From assembly GCA_026636295.1 (NCBI GenBank), contig CP089456.1:496001-560000 (forward strand): DNA of 64,000 nt, read 5' to 3'. The notes under the pieces were generated by a model that made no database searches, was not told where the DNA came from, and worked only from the letters and a program-made list of their open reading frames with translations. The translations under genes and the position numbers were made by a program. The stretch is from Medakamo hakoo (lineage: Eukaryota > Chlorophyta > Trebouxiophyceae > Coccomyxaceae). Numbering within the stretch: the stretch's first letter is position 1; every line of letters starts with the position of its first letter. Of the stretch, positions 36,672 through 46,744 are shown in pieces.

Positions 36672-37469
36672 TCACCCCTCCCCGCTAGACTCCGGACACG
36701 ACGACGACGCCGACGGCGACAGCACGCACTCGTCCTCGCCACTCAGCGCGACGGCGGCATGGCCGTCACCGCCGGCGCGGTTTGCCGGCCGCGCTCCCCC
36801 TCCCCCGCCCTCCCCACCACCGCCGCCCAGCTCCCGCCGCACCGCGGCCAGGGCGGCGTCCGCTGCCGCACCTGCACGCCTGCCAGCCTGTGCAGACGCA
36901 CACAGAGCTTCCAGGACGCTGCGCCCGGCGGGCGGCTCCGCGCTCAGCCCGAGCTCGGCCGCCAGGGCCGCGGCCGTGCGGGGTGACACGACGCCTGCCT
37001 CGCTCTCAAACACGGACGCCGTCAGGCTACGGCCCGTGACGGCCAGGTGCTGGGCAATGAGGGCGTCAGCCAGGGAGGGCGGCGGGCGGCGGGCGTCCGG
37101 CACGCCGTCTCCACCGCCACGCAAAGCGGCCACAGCCGCCGCGCGCACGTGCGCACGCAGCCCGTCTAAAAGGCCCGTCGACGCCAGGCGGGCGGCCAGG
37201 ACGGTCGCCAGGTCGTCGTCGTCCGGTGCCGTGGGGCGGGCGCGCGGGCGGCGGAGGGACCGCGAAGGCGCCGCCGCGGCCTTGCCTGGCAAAGAAGAGC
37301 GGCGGCGGTCGTCACGCCGGGGTGGTGGTGCGCCTGGCCAGCCGCCTCCGTCCTCGCCGCTTGAGGCCGAGGTCGACGAGGCGCCCACGGCGTCCTCCTC
37401 GCAGGCGCACACCGTTGGTGGCGGGTGGTGCTGGTGGCGCCGCATTGTGGCAAGGAGGCGTGCCTCCAT
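36672..37469 (-). CDS. FOP/CEP20-type LisH-domain protein
   Basis: FOP, CEP20 and plant TONNEAU1 share an N-terminal dimerisation (TOF-LisH) domain and act at centrosomes, basal bodies or cortical microtubule sites. A single exon gives 265 residues. The domain spans about residues 80-175: LATVLAARLASTGLLDGLRA, HVRAAAVAALRG, then LADALIAQHLAVTGRSLTAS and VFESEAGVV. This matches the L-x-x-G-VL-x-x-L-KA-x-x-RA and TASVF-x-x-E pattern of the family. A basic Ser-rich region precedes it, and a Gly-rich then acidic Ser-rich tail follows. Start ATG at 37469, with another in frame at 37445. If flagellar, it implies a motile stage; a TON1-like cortical role is the alternative. Confidence 0.7.
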   Translation of the reverse strand: MEARLLATMRRHQHHPPPTVCACEEDAVGASSTSASSGEDGGGWPGAPPPRRDDRRRSSLPGKAAAAPSRSLRRPRARPTAPDDDDLATVLAARLASTGLLDGLRAHVRAAAVAALRGGGDGVPDARRPPPSLADALIAQHLAVTGRSLTASVFESEAGVVSPRTAAALAAELGLSAEPPAGRSVLEALCASAQAGRRAGAAADAALAAVRRELGGGGGEGGGGGARPANRAGGDGHAAVALSGEDECVLSPSASSSCPESSGEG

Positions 37470-37561
37470 CCCCCAGGCCGTTTTTTTTTTAAGAGAGAGT
37501 GGTGCTGGATTAACTGACACAAGCTCCCCCCCCTCCTCCTCCTCCCCTCCCGCGCCTGTCA

Positions 37562-38388
37562 CTACACCTGCGGCGGGTCCACGCCCATCAATTCACCCAG
37601 CTCCCTCCTCAGCCGTTCCCCCAGTTCCGACCCGTCTCGCGCGTACACCCACTTGCCGTCGACGTAGTCGTACCGCAGCGGGCCACTGTGTGTGTGTGAG
37701 TGCGTGTGTGTGTGAGTGCCAAGGGCAGGCGTGCGCTTGGGTGGGAGGGTGGATGGGGGGGGCGGGGTGCCCGACGCGCCGCCTCCTCCGCCTCCACTCC
37801 CTCCTCACACACCTCACAGGCGACGACAGCCACAACTGCCTGTTGGGCGCCTGCTTGTTCAGGACGTACGTGCCGCGCCCCGCGCCCAGGGACAGGGTGA
37901 GGACGCCGGACTGGGTGGGTTTGTGTGGGCGGGTGGGCGGGGGTTGTTGTGAGCGCGCCTGGAAAGAGGGAGCAGCGCAGGGGGCCGCCACACGCCTCGC
38001 GCCCACAACGCACGCTGTACTCGACGTCCACATCCGCCAGCCCCGGCGTGTCGTCCACCCAGGCTTCCAAGCCGTCCAGGAGGGCGTGGAGCGCGTCGTC
38101 GGCCGCGGCGTGGTAGGCGGCCTCTGCGGCCGGGTCGTGGTTGGCCTCAGGCGCGTGCGTCGCGGCGGCATGACCGCCGTTTCCACCGCTTCCACCGTGT
38201 GGTGGGCATGCTAAGCCACGGGCGGAGATGGAAAAGCGGCGCAGGCCCGCCACGGACGGCGTGGACGTGGAGGCAATGTGGCCAGCCGCGCGCACAGTGC
38301 AACAACCAGCCTCGCCCACACTCGCTGTTCCTCCCGCCCGGGCGTGCGCGAGCAGCCTGCCTGCGTGCGCCAGGGTGCGGCGCCGCAT
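37562..38388 (-). CDS. FXN: Frataxin
   Basis: Frataxin activates the mitochondrial iron-sulfur cluster assembly complex. Exons 38388-38014, 37910-37813 and 37685-37562 (phases 0 and 2) give 198 residues. The first ~85 residues are Arg/Ala/Ser-rich ([20 protein letters not shown]), a mitochondrial presequence. The acidic helix follows ([20 protein letters not shown], then [15 protein letters not shown]). The sheet core is [20 protein letters not shown] and [20 protein letters not shown], ending WVYARDG and [14 protein letters not shown]. Every conserved frataxin position I remember is present. Intron 2 is short and (GT)n-rich at its 3' end on the plus strand. It is divergent from BOP1 (275 bp). 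Confidence 0.94.
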
Positions 38389-38663
38389 GCGCAAGCACAG
38401 TTGGATGCGAGTGGAGATGGACGTGGCGATGGCAAGAACCGAAGTCTGAGGCAGCGGCGCATTTTTTTCTGACGGCCAATGTAGCACTCCTCACTCTTCT
38501 GTTGCACTAGTGCGGCCGGTCGGCAAGGCAGCCCGTGCCCTCCCACGCGCACCGTCTCCTACCGTAGGCGCACACACACCTGAACATCCTACCAGGCGCC
38601 AGGGAGGCCTACACACTGTCCGCCTGTCCGTCAACATCACGCACAACGCAAACCTAGCCGTCA

Positions 38664-41285
38664 ATGGGTGCCGCGCCGCCGAAGAAGCGGGACAAGGCCG
38701 GCGGCGCCAAAGCGACCGCTGCTGACCCACCTGCCCTGCCAGACCGGGCTTCCACACGTGGCAGCACGCGGGTGGGTGGTGGAAGAGGCGTGGTAACGGC
38801 GGATGCGCGCCCTGCTCCACGCCGCGGGCGGGCCGCCGCCGCCGCTCCGGCCGTCGCAGCTGCGCCGACGCCCGTTCCCGCCGCACCCCGCCGCCGCAAG
38901 CAGGCACCGCCGCCGTTGCCATCTGAATCGGAGAGTGACGACGAGCAGTCGTCCGACTCGCCCGTCGTCACGGATTCCGATGAAGACGTGCCCGCGCCCG
39001 GGTACGGGACAGGCGGCGCCGACGGCAGCGCCGACGGCGACGGCCCGACCTCGCCGTCCGACGCGGACGACGAGTCGGGCTCTGGGTCTGAGTCCGAGGG
39101 CGAGCCGTCCGACTCGGACGACGACGACCCGGCCGCCGCAGCTGCCGGCTGGGCGTCCGATAACTCGGACGGACTCGAGGACCCGGCCGCCCGCTTTGGC
39201 GCCGCGTTTGCGGAGGGCGGCGACGCGCCACCGCTCCCGACCCGCCCGCCGCGCGAGGGCTCGCCCGGCGACGACGACGACTCGTCCGACGGCGGCCGGC
39301 CCAACCGCAACACTGCGGGCGACGTCCCGCTGGAATGGTACCGCGAAGAGGGGCACGTCGGCTACGACGTCGACGGCGGCCGCCTGGACCGGCGGCCCCG
39401 CGGCGACAAGCTCGACGCGGTGCTCGCGCGCGCGGACTCGGGCAAGGCCCTGCGCACCATTTACGACGAGTACAATGACGAGGAGATCACGCTGTCCCGG
39501 GCCGAGCTGAAAATGGTGCGGGCCATCCGGGCGGGCCGCTTCCCGCACGTGGACGTGGACCCGTTCGAGCCGGAGGCCGACTGGTTCACCCGTGACGTGT
39601 CGCTCCACCCGCTCAACGCGGCGCCCGAGCCCAAGCGCCGGTTCATGCCCTCCAAGTGGGAGGAGCGGGCCGTCGTGCGCCTGGTCCGCGCCCTGCGCCG
39701 TGGCTGGATCAAGCCCAAGGCGGAGCGCGACGCCGACGCCGCGGCCAGGGACGCCGGCTCGGACGGGGAGGGCGGCCGGGGCGGGCTGCTGGGCGGCGCG
39801 GTCGGCGAGCTCTACATGATGTGGGGCGACGACGGCGCGGGGGCGGGCGCCTCCCACACGGCGGCCGGCCTGTCGTACGTGCCTGCGCCCAAGCCGGCGC
39901 TGCCCGGCCACGCCGACTCGTACAACCCGCCGGCCGAGTACCTGGCCAAGGACGGCGACGAAGGTGGCGACGCGGGTGGCGCGCTCGCGCCGCGCGCGTT
40001 CCCAAACCTGCGCTCCGTGCCCGCCTACGCCGACTTCATCAAAGACCGGTTCGAGCGGTGCCTGGACTTGTACTTGTGCCCGCGCGCCCGTAAAAAGACG
40101 GCGTGGGTGGAGGACGCGGCGAGCTTGTTGCCGGAGCTGCCCAAGCCCGCCGACCTGCGCCCATACCCGCGCCGGTTGGCCGCGCGCTTGGCCGGCGCGG
40201 GCAAAGCTGGCAGCGTGCTCCGCGGCCTGGCCGTCGACCCGTCCGGGCAGTGGGTGGCTGCTGGTGGCGATGCAGGCCTAGTCACGGTCTGGGAAGTCGC
40301 CAACGGCCGGCGGGCGGGCGTGGTGGACGCGGCGGCGCTGGCCGGTGCCAGCCCGCGCGCGGCCTCGACGACCGCAGACCGGCGTGTCGCCTGCCTGGCC
40401 TGGCGCCCGGGCCCGGCTGGCAAAGCCGCCCCGCTCCTGGCCATTGCCGTCGGGTCGGCCGTCATCATCACGCCTCCACCCGCGGGCGTGGGTGCTGAGG
40501 CGCAAGCCGCCGCGGCGGCGGACGCCGTGCGCGCCGCGCTCGAGGCGTCTGCCACGCCGGGCGGGCCGCCCTCTGCCTGCGCCTGGAAAGCCACGGCGTC
40601 CGGCGGCGCCTTGCGCATCGATGCGGGCGCGCACGCCGCCCACGTGGCCTGGCACGGCGCGGGCGACTACTTTGTGTCGACCGCACCGGGCGCGGCCGGC
40701 GCCAAAGCCGTCGCCGTCCACCGGCTGTCGAGCGGCCGGTCGCAGACGCCGTTCCGCAAGCTCAAAGGCAAGGCGTCGCTGGCCGCCTTCCACCCCACCC
40801 GCCCCGCGTTGCTGGTGTCGGCCGGCGCCCACGTCCGCGTCTACGACCTGGCCGCCCAGGCCCTGGCCCAAAAGCTGGTGGGCGGGTCCGGCGGGGCGGC
40901 CGCCCTGGCCGTCCACCCGCGCGGCGACCACGTGCTGCTCGGCTCGGCCGACGCCCGCCTGGCCTGGTACGACCTGGACCTGGCGGCGACGCCGTACAGG
41001 GCGCTGCGCTACCACAAGGGCCCGCTGACGGGCGCGGCCTTCCACCCGACCTACCCGCTCTTCGCGTCGGCCGCGGCCGACGGCTCCGCGCACGTCTTCC
41101 ACGGCACAGTGTACGCCGACCTGCTCACGCCGCCGCTCATCGTCCCGCTGAAAGTGCTGGCGGGCGCGCACGGGCCGGACGCCAGCGGCGAGGGCGCGAC
41201 GGCCCTGGCCTGGCACCCCAGCCAGCCGTGGCTGTTCACCACGGGTGTCGGAGGGGAGGTGTGCGTGTGGGTGGACGACTGTTGA
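38664..41285 (+). CDS. BOP1: BOP1/Erb1 ribosome-biogenesis WD-repeat protein
   Basis: BOP1 (Erb1) forms the PeBoW complex with PES1 and WDR12 for maturation of 60S pre-ribosomes in the nucleolus. A single exon encodes 873 residues. The N terminus is basic, then strongly acidic Ser/Asp-rich (residues 90-215). The BOP1N domain runs from VPLEWYREEGHVGYDVDGGR through DPFEPEADWFTRDVSLHPLN, PKRRFMPSKWEERAVVRLVR and SYNPPAEYL to AFPNLRSVPAYADFIKDRFE. A seven-blade WD propeller follows (GLAVDPSGQWVAAGGDAGLV, SLAAFHPTRPALLVSAGAHV, ALAWHPSQPWLFTTGVGGEV), ending CVWVDDC. There is no intron over 2.6 kb, the second longest coding exon here. It converges on phosphoserine phosphatase with 43 bp between stops. 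Confidence 0.95.
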   Translation: MGAAPPKKRDKAGGAKATAADPPALPDRASTRGSTRVGGGRGVVTADARPAPRRGRAAAAAPAVAAAPTPVPAAPRRRKQAPPPLPSESESDDEQSSDSPVVTDSDEDVPAPGYGTGGADGSADGDGPTSPSDADDESGSGSESEGEPSDSDDDDPAAAAAGWASDNSDGLEDPAARFGAAFAEGGDAPPLPTRPPREGSPGDDDDSSDGGRPNRNTAGDVPLEWYREEGHVGYDVDGGRLDRRPRGDKLDAVLARADSGKALRTIYDEYNDEEITLSRAELKMVRAIRAGRFPHVDVDPFEPEADWFTRDVSLHPLNAAPEPKRRFMPSKWEERAVVRLVRALRRGWIKPKAERDADAAARDAGSDGEGGRGGLLGGAVGELYMMWGDDGAGAGASHTAAGLSYVPAPKPALPGHADSYNPPAEYLAKDGDEGGDAGGALAPRAFPNLRSVPAYADFIKDRFERCLDLYLCPRARKKTAWVEDAASLLPELPKPADLRPYPRRLAARLAGAGKAGSVLRGLAVDPSGQWVAAGGDAGLVTVWEVANGRRAGVVDAAALAGASPRAASTTADRRVACLAWRPGPAGKAAPLLAIAVGSAVIITPPPAGVGAEAQAAAAADAVRAALEASATPGGPPSACAWKATASGGALRIDAGAHAAHVAWHGAGDYFVSTAPGAAGAKAVAVHRLSSGRSQTPFRKLKGKASLAAFHPTRPALLVSAGAHVRVYDLAAQALAQKLVGGSGGAAALAVHPRGDHVLLGSADARLAWYDLDLAATPYRALRYHKGPLTGAAFHPTYPLFASAAADGSAHVFHGTVYADLLTPPLIVPLKVLAGAHGPDASGEGATALAWHPSQPWLFTTGVGGEVCVWVDDC

Positions 41286-41328
41286 ATGGAAAAAGTGTGC
41301 TTTTTTGGTCTTTTTTTTTTTTACGTTT

Positions 41329-42158
41329 TCACGCCTCCAGCGCGTCCGTCAGCGCCCGGATCTCGTTCACAAACCAGTCCGCCCGTGCCGCCACGGCCGG
41401 CCGTTCCACGACGCCACCATACCCAATGAACATGTCCGCCCCACCGGGCGCGACGGCTTCCGCGTCCGTCACGCCGTCGCCAATGGCGACGATCGTCGTC
41501 AGGCCGGGGTCGGACGCCCTGATGGCTTGCACCGCCGCCAGCTTGCCGCCGGACCGGGACGTGTGCTCCTTGCGGTCAAAGCCGGCGTACTCGCCGTCGC
41601 CGTCAAACAGGATGGTGTTGGCGTACACGTGACCCCGCGGGATGCCCAGCAGGTCGGCGACCGGGTTGATGATGGCCCGGAACCCGCCCGACACCAGGAA
41701 CACTTTGGTCCCCTTGGCCTGCAGCGCGGTCACGAGCTCGGGAATGCCGGGCGACAGCCGGGGCGGGTGCGCCGCCAAAAACCGGGCCACGTCGTCCGAC
41801 GACGGCTGCATGAGCCCCAGGCGCGCTTCCAGCGCGACCTCAAAGGGCGTGTCGCCGCCCATGGCCGCGGCCGTCAGGGCGGCCACCGCTTCGCCCTTGC
41901 CCAAAAACGCGGCCAGCTCGTCGATGGACTCGTCCTCACACAGCGTGGAGTCGACGTCAAAGCAGACGGCGTTGGCGGCCCGCCAGGTGGACAGGACGGA
42001 CGGTGTGGGCGCGCGCTTGACTGGAGAGGGTGGAGGGTGGGTGGGACACAGGGCAGGGCGGTGAGTTGACGCTGCGCCGGCGTTCCACACATTCCGCCCT
42101 GTCGCTGAGGGCGCGCGCCCACATGCCACGCACCTTGGTCGCCGTTGGCGGTTGCCAT
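41329..42158 (-). CDS. PSP: Phosphoserine phosphatase
   Basis: This enzyme performs the last step of the phosphorylated serine pathway. Exons 42158-42134 and 42020-41329 join in phase 1 giving 238 residues. The HAD motifs are complete: FDVDSTLCEDESIDEL (motif I with both aspartates), FLVSGGFRAIINPVA (motif II) and IVAIGDGVTDAEAVAPGG (motif III). GHVYANTILFDGDGEYAGFD is characteristic of SerB/PSP. The short N terminus MATANGDQVKRAP does not look like a transit peptide; plants target this enzyme to plastids, so either location differs or another upstream exon exists. It is divergent from the isoamylase gene. Confidence 0.93.
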
Positions 42159-42467
42159 GGCTGCCGTCGGTGGTGGTGGTGTGGGCGTCACGAAACGAGC
42201 GTGCCGATTGACAGCCGCCGGGTGTGGCCTTTGTGCAAGGAGACTGGCACGGTGGACGCGACCAGCAGGGGTGGCAGGCAATCTCTGGGGCCGTCTGGGC
42301 GCAAGGAGCATGCACCGGGCCGGGCGCGGTGTGTGGGGGAGGGACGCGGCGGCGCTGGCCCGTGGAGCGTTTTTGTGTTAGTGCATGGGCCGCCCTTTCA
42401 CAACACCCTTTATTCGCGGCCGCGTGTGCGCCCGCCTCCCTCCCACCCGACTGCCGGGAGCCTTTCG
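42159..42467. promoter_or_regulatory. Divergent promoter region, PSP/isoamylase
   Basis: This 309-bp gap lies between divergent starts. It contains TGGTGGTGGTGTGGG near 42172 and a slightly AT-richer patch with TTTTTGTGTTAG near 42370. No coding segment is recognised. An alternative upstream exon of PSP could hide here. Confidence 0.4.
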
Positions 42468-45021
42468 ATGCGGGCGGCCCTGCCAGGCTCGCGTCCGCAT
42501 ACACGCGGACACGGCTGGCTGCGTGGGCTGACCACAGAGAGGGTGCGTGGGCGCGCTGTGTGCGTCGCCGTACTTTTTTTTTCCATTCGCGCTCGACGCT
42601 CGCGCGCCCTTCAACCTGCCCTCTGCCTCCATCCATCAACAGCCCTGCCGCCCGTCGCCCGCCCGCCCGTCCCGGACGCCGCCCGGCCAGACCGCACGCA
42701 CGGGCATCATCGCGTCTTCCTCCAGCGGCATGGCGTCCCCGCCTCCCTCGCCACCCGCGCCGGCCGCCCTGTTCTCCGATGTCACCGCCGCGCCAGGCGC
42801 GCCGGCCCCGCTCGGCCCGTCCCTGACCTCCCCGCCGCCGCCCGCGCCCCGGTCGGGATGGTTTGGCGGCAAGGGCAGGGCCTCCCCACCGCCCACCGGC
42901 ACGGTGAATTTCGCCGTCTGGTCGGGGGCGGCGGACAGCGTGGCGCTCGTCCTGTTGGACCCGGCCACGCGCGCGCCTGCGGCCGAGTTTCCGCTGACCC
43001 GCTGCGACGGCGCCGACGGCGTCTGGGCCGTCGCCCTGTCCAACCTGCCCTTGGCCGGCGTCGGCTACGCCTTCCGCGCGTCCGGGCCGCCCAGCCCGTC
43101 CGCGCGGTGGGGCGGCAGTCCGTCGTCACTGTTCCTCGACCCGCGCGCGCCGCTCGTCGACTGCGGCCGCCCGACCTTTGGCGTGCGCGCGCCCACCGAA
43201 GGCTTCGTCCCGGGCGTTGGCACGCCGTTCATCGGGTCCTTTGACTTTGCCTCCCCGCCCTTTGACTGGGGACCCGACCACAAGGCCCCGGGCGTGAAGC
43301 CGGAGGACCTGGTGATTTATGAAGTCGGCGTCCGCCCCTTCACCGCGGCGGGCGGCTGGAACGGTGGGGGCGCCGCCGCTCCCTCTCCCGCCCGCGGCTC
43401 GGCCCTCGCCGGCACCTACGCCGGCCTGACCGACCGTGCGCCCTACCTGGCCGCCCTCGGCGTCACCGCCGTCGAACTGCTGCCCGTCTTCGAGTACGAC
43501 GAGCTCGAGTTTCGGCGGTTCCCCAACCCGCGCGACCACATGACCAACGTGTGGGGTTACTCCCACATCTCCTTTTACGCGCCCATGGCCCGGTTTGGAG
43601 CGCAGGGCGACGGGCGCGCGGGCGCCTCGTCAGGCACGCCCGGCTTCGGCGCGGCGTCCGCGGCGGCGGCGGCCGAACTCAAGGCCGCGGTCAAAGCCCT
43701 GCACGCGGCCGGCATCGCCGTCATCCTGGACGTCGTGTACAACCACACGGCCGAGTCGGACGACGCGACGCCGTACCCCCTGTCGCTCCGCGGCCTGGAC
43801 GCGGGCGGGTACTACATGCTGGACCCGGCGTCCAGCCCGCCGCTGCTCAACTTTTCGGGCTGCGGCAACACGCTCGCGGCGAACGACCCGCCCGGCCGCG
43901 ACCTCATCCTCGACTCGCTGCGTCGGTGGGTGACCGAGTTCAAGGTCGACGGCTTCCGGTTTGACTTGGCGTCCGCCCTGACCCGGGACCGGTGGGGGCG
44001 CCCCCTGGAGGACCCGCCCCTGATCAGGGCCGCGGCGGAGGACGCACTGCTGGGGCGCGCCCTCCTGATCGCGGAGCCGTGGGACTGCGGCGGCCTGTAC
44101 CAGGTCGGCTCCTTCCCGCACCACGGCCGCTGGGCCGAGTGGAATGGCCGGTTCCGGGACGACGTCCGGCGCTTCATCCGGGGCGACCCGGGCGCCAAGC
44201 GCGGCTTCGCGGCCCGGCTGGCGGGCAGTGCGGACGTGTACGGCCACGACGGGCCCGGCGCGCCCCACCTGCCCGCGCCGCGCGCCGCTGCCCGCCCGGC
44301 CTGGCATTCCATCAACTTCGTCACCGCCCACGACGGCTTTTCGTTGGGCGACCTCGTCTCGTACGCCCACAAACACAATGAAGCCAATGGCGAGGGCGGC
44401 CGGGACGGGTCGGACGACAACCTGTCCTGGAACTGCGGCGTCGAAGGCCCGTCGGGCGACCCGGGCGTGACCGGCCTGCGCGACCGGGTCGCGCGCAACC
44501 ACGCGCTCGCGCTCTTCCTCGCCGCGGGCACGCCCATGCTCGTGTCCGGGGACGAGTACCTGGGCACGCACGCCGGCAACAACAACTGGTACGGCCACGA
44601 CACGCCGCTGTCCTGGTTCGATTGGGGCGCGGCGGGCGCCGACCGTGGCGCGGCCTTCACCCGCTTCGTGTCGTGCCTCGCCGCGCTGCGCCGGTCGCAC
44701 CCGCTGCTTGGCACGCCCCACCGGTGGACGGCCGACGACGTCACCTGGCACGAAGACCACTGGGACAACGACGAGTCCCGCTTCCTGGCGTTTGAGCTGC
44801 ACCCGCGCGGCGGCGGGCGCGGCGAGCGCCTCTTCGCCGCCTTCAACGCGCACGGGTACGGTGTGCCCGTGCCCCTGCCGCCCGGCCGGGCCTGGGCGCG
44901 CGTAGTGGACACCAACCTGCCGCCGCCGCGGGACTTCACGCCCGGCGGCAATGCGGGCGTCGACCCGGCGACCTACATGATGGAAGGGCACAGCGCTATC
45001 TTGTTGGTGTCGCGGGACTGA
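42468..45021 (+). CDS. ISA3: Plastid isoamylase-type starch debranching enzyme
   Basis: Isoamylases hydrolyse alpha-1,6 branches during starch synthesis or breakdown. Exons 42468-42542 and 42643-45021 (phase 0) give 817 residues. Exon 1 plus the start of exon 2 form a basic Ser/Arg-rich transit peptide (MRAALPGSRPHTRGHGWLRG, then PCRPSPARPSRTPPG). The CBM48 region follows (NFAVWSGAADSVALVLLD). GH13 motifs: AVILDVVYNHTAE, the nucleophile in VDGFRFDLASAL, the acid in LLIAEPWDCGGLYQVG and the third carboxylate in NFVTAHDGFSLGDLV. All three catalytic residues are present, so the protein should be active. Length, the NCGVEG segment and GNNNWYGHD favour the ISA3/GlgX-like group rather than ISA1 or the non-catalytic ISA2. 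Confidence 0.92.
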
Positions 45022-45113
45022 GAGAAAAAAGGGGGGTGGGAGGGGCGAGGGAGAGGGTTTCGTGCTCGTGTGGTGCATTTCGTCTACACTCCGCTGTTGT
45101 CATTGTTACAATG

Positions 45114-46469
45114 CTACGCGCCCTTGCTACGCACCCCCCTGCGCACCGCCCTGACCATGGCCACGACCCGCACGCCGCAGGCCGGGCAGGCCGCGCCCGG
45201 GTCCGCCGCCGTCGCCTGTGCCAAGCACCAATAACAGTGGACGTGCGTGCAGGGCAGGGCCGCGTAGGGCAGGGGCGGGTCGGCCCGGCCGCACCAGCCG
45301 CAGACGGGGCGGGCCGGGTCGGGCGTGGCGTGGGCACCGGCCGGGCGCGCGCCCGACGACGGGCCGCGCCCGCCCCCACCCTCGACCGCCGGGCGGGGCA
45401 GCCACGCCCGCACCGCCCGCCCCACCCGTGCCGGGTCGACCAGCGGCAGCACAAACAGGACCAGTTCCGCCACGCCGTGCCAGACGAGCGTGCGGTTGAG
45501 GTAGTCGAAGGACAGCGACCGCGGCGCGGTCGGGTCGGCGGGGACGGCGGCCGCGCCGACCAGGCGCTCCAGGAGGGAGCGGTGCACGCCGCCGCCAAGG
45601 AACGCGGCCATGTTGAGCAGGCCGCCGACCGCCAGGGCGGTGTCGGCCGCGGCCAGGGCGGACGCCGCGTTCCTCGCGGCCGCACTGCCGCCGCCGCCAC
45701 CGCCACCGTCGCCGCCCCGCGCTGCCCAGGAACGGGCCAGGGCGGCCCGGCCCAGGCGGGCGGCCGCGTACCTGCCGCCGACGGCGAGCAGCCCATACGC
45801 GGCGCGCTGCCCGGCGCTCAGGCCCGGCAGCGCCCCGCTCGGGTCGCCGCCGCCCCACTCCGACCGCCGGCCACGCACGTCGGCGTGACGCACGTTGAGC
45901 ATGCGCATGCCTGGAGTGGGCGCGCCCCGGCCGACCGTGGCGGCAAAGGCCAGGGCGTCCACCAGCGCGCTCAGTTCGGGGCGGGCCGCGGCCAGGAACG
46001 CGCGGCCGGGCAGGCGCGGCCCCGCCCCGGACGCGTCGTCCCAGGGCGCCAGGACGCGGGCGACCTGTTCGCCTAGCAAGGACGCCAGCTCGGCGTCCAA
46101 GCGGGCCGCGTCCAGCTGGGCGGAGCGGGGTGGCAGGAAGCGGGCCGGGCGGTGCTGGCTGTGCGGCGTGTGATGGCAGAGTGTGGTGAGGGAGGGGCGT
46201 TGAACGGGCGGAGAGACAAAAACGACGCAGCACCCCCAATTGGATCGCAAACGCCCGGCGCACCTCAACCCCCGCCCTGCCACATCGGTCTCCGCTAGCC
46301 GGAGCCACCAGTCGGGTGGAGGCGCGGGCGAGGCGGCTGCGGAGGAAGGCGACAGCGCAGCGCTCGTCGGCGCCGCGGCCAGCAAGGCGGATGTTGTTGT
46401 GGACGGCCAGCCTGCCGCCGCGGCCGGGTATGAGGGGCCCGGGCCCGGGTCGCTGGGACGTGCGTTCAT
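45114..46469 (-). CDS. PEX2: Peroxin-2, RING ubiquitin ligase subunit
   Basis: PEX2, with PEX10 and PEX12, forms the peroxisomal retrotranslocation channel that ubiquitinates PEX5. Exons 46469-46264 and 46158-45114 join in phase 2 giving 416 residues; the donor was taken as GTGCGC after TTGAG, and an alternative GTTGAG donor six bases upstream also keeps the frame. Family segments: QLDAARLDAELASLLGEQVA, RPELSALVDALAFAATVGRG, TPGMRMLNVRHADV and FDYLNRTLVWHGVAELVLFV. The C-terminal C3HC4 RING reads CGWCGRADPPLPYAALPCTH, VHCYWCLAQA and ACPACGVRV. A Gly/Ala linker interrupts the membrane part. Exon 1 is Ser/Ala/Pro-rich with weak conservation. Confidence 0.9.
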   Translation of the reverse strand: MNARPSDPGPGPSYPAAAAGWPSTTTSALLAAAPTSAALSPSSAAASPAPPPDWWLRLAETDVAGRGLRCAGRLRSNWGCCVVFVSPPVQRPSLTTLCHHTPHSQHRPARFLPPRSAQLDAARLDAELASLLGEQVARVLAPWDDASGAGPRLPGRAFLAAARPELSALVDALAFAATVGRGAPTPGMRMLNVRHADVRGRRSEWGGGDPSGALPGLSAGQRAAYGLLAVGGRYAAARLGRAALARSWAARGGDGGGGGGGSAAARNAASALAAADTALAVGGLLNMAAFLGGGVHRSLLERLVGAAAVPADPTAPRSLSFDYLNRTLVWHGVAELVLFVLPLVDPARVGRAVRAWLPRPAVEGGGGRGPSSGARPAGAHATPDPARPVCGWCGRADPPLPYAALPCTHVHCYWCLAQATAADPGAACPACGVRVVAMVRAVRRGVRSKGA

Positions 46470-46744
46470 GGGACGTGCGCTCTCACAGGGGCGTGTGGGC
46501 CGCAGGCCCGCCACCGCCGCGCGCGCCCAGGGCGTCACGTTTTTTTTTGTGTTCTGTGTGCATGCGTTTCGCTCGCTCGCTCTTCACACACAAAGCCCGG
46601 GGCGTGTCAGAGAAAAAAACGCAAAGCATTTGAGCGCCCCTTCAACGCTCTGTTTCGGTCCGGGCGTTGCGAGAGCGGACGACCTTCCAGAGCTCGTCTC
46701 CGCGCCGGTAGGGCCGCAACACGCTTGTGCACAACAACAAGAAC

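Noticed and set aside
42468-45021. Bacterial GlgX acquired by recent transfer
   Set aside because: The gene has an intron, a transit-peptide exon and the same base composition as its neighbours; ISA3 enzymes are naturally GlgX-like.
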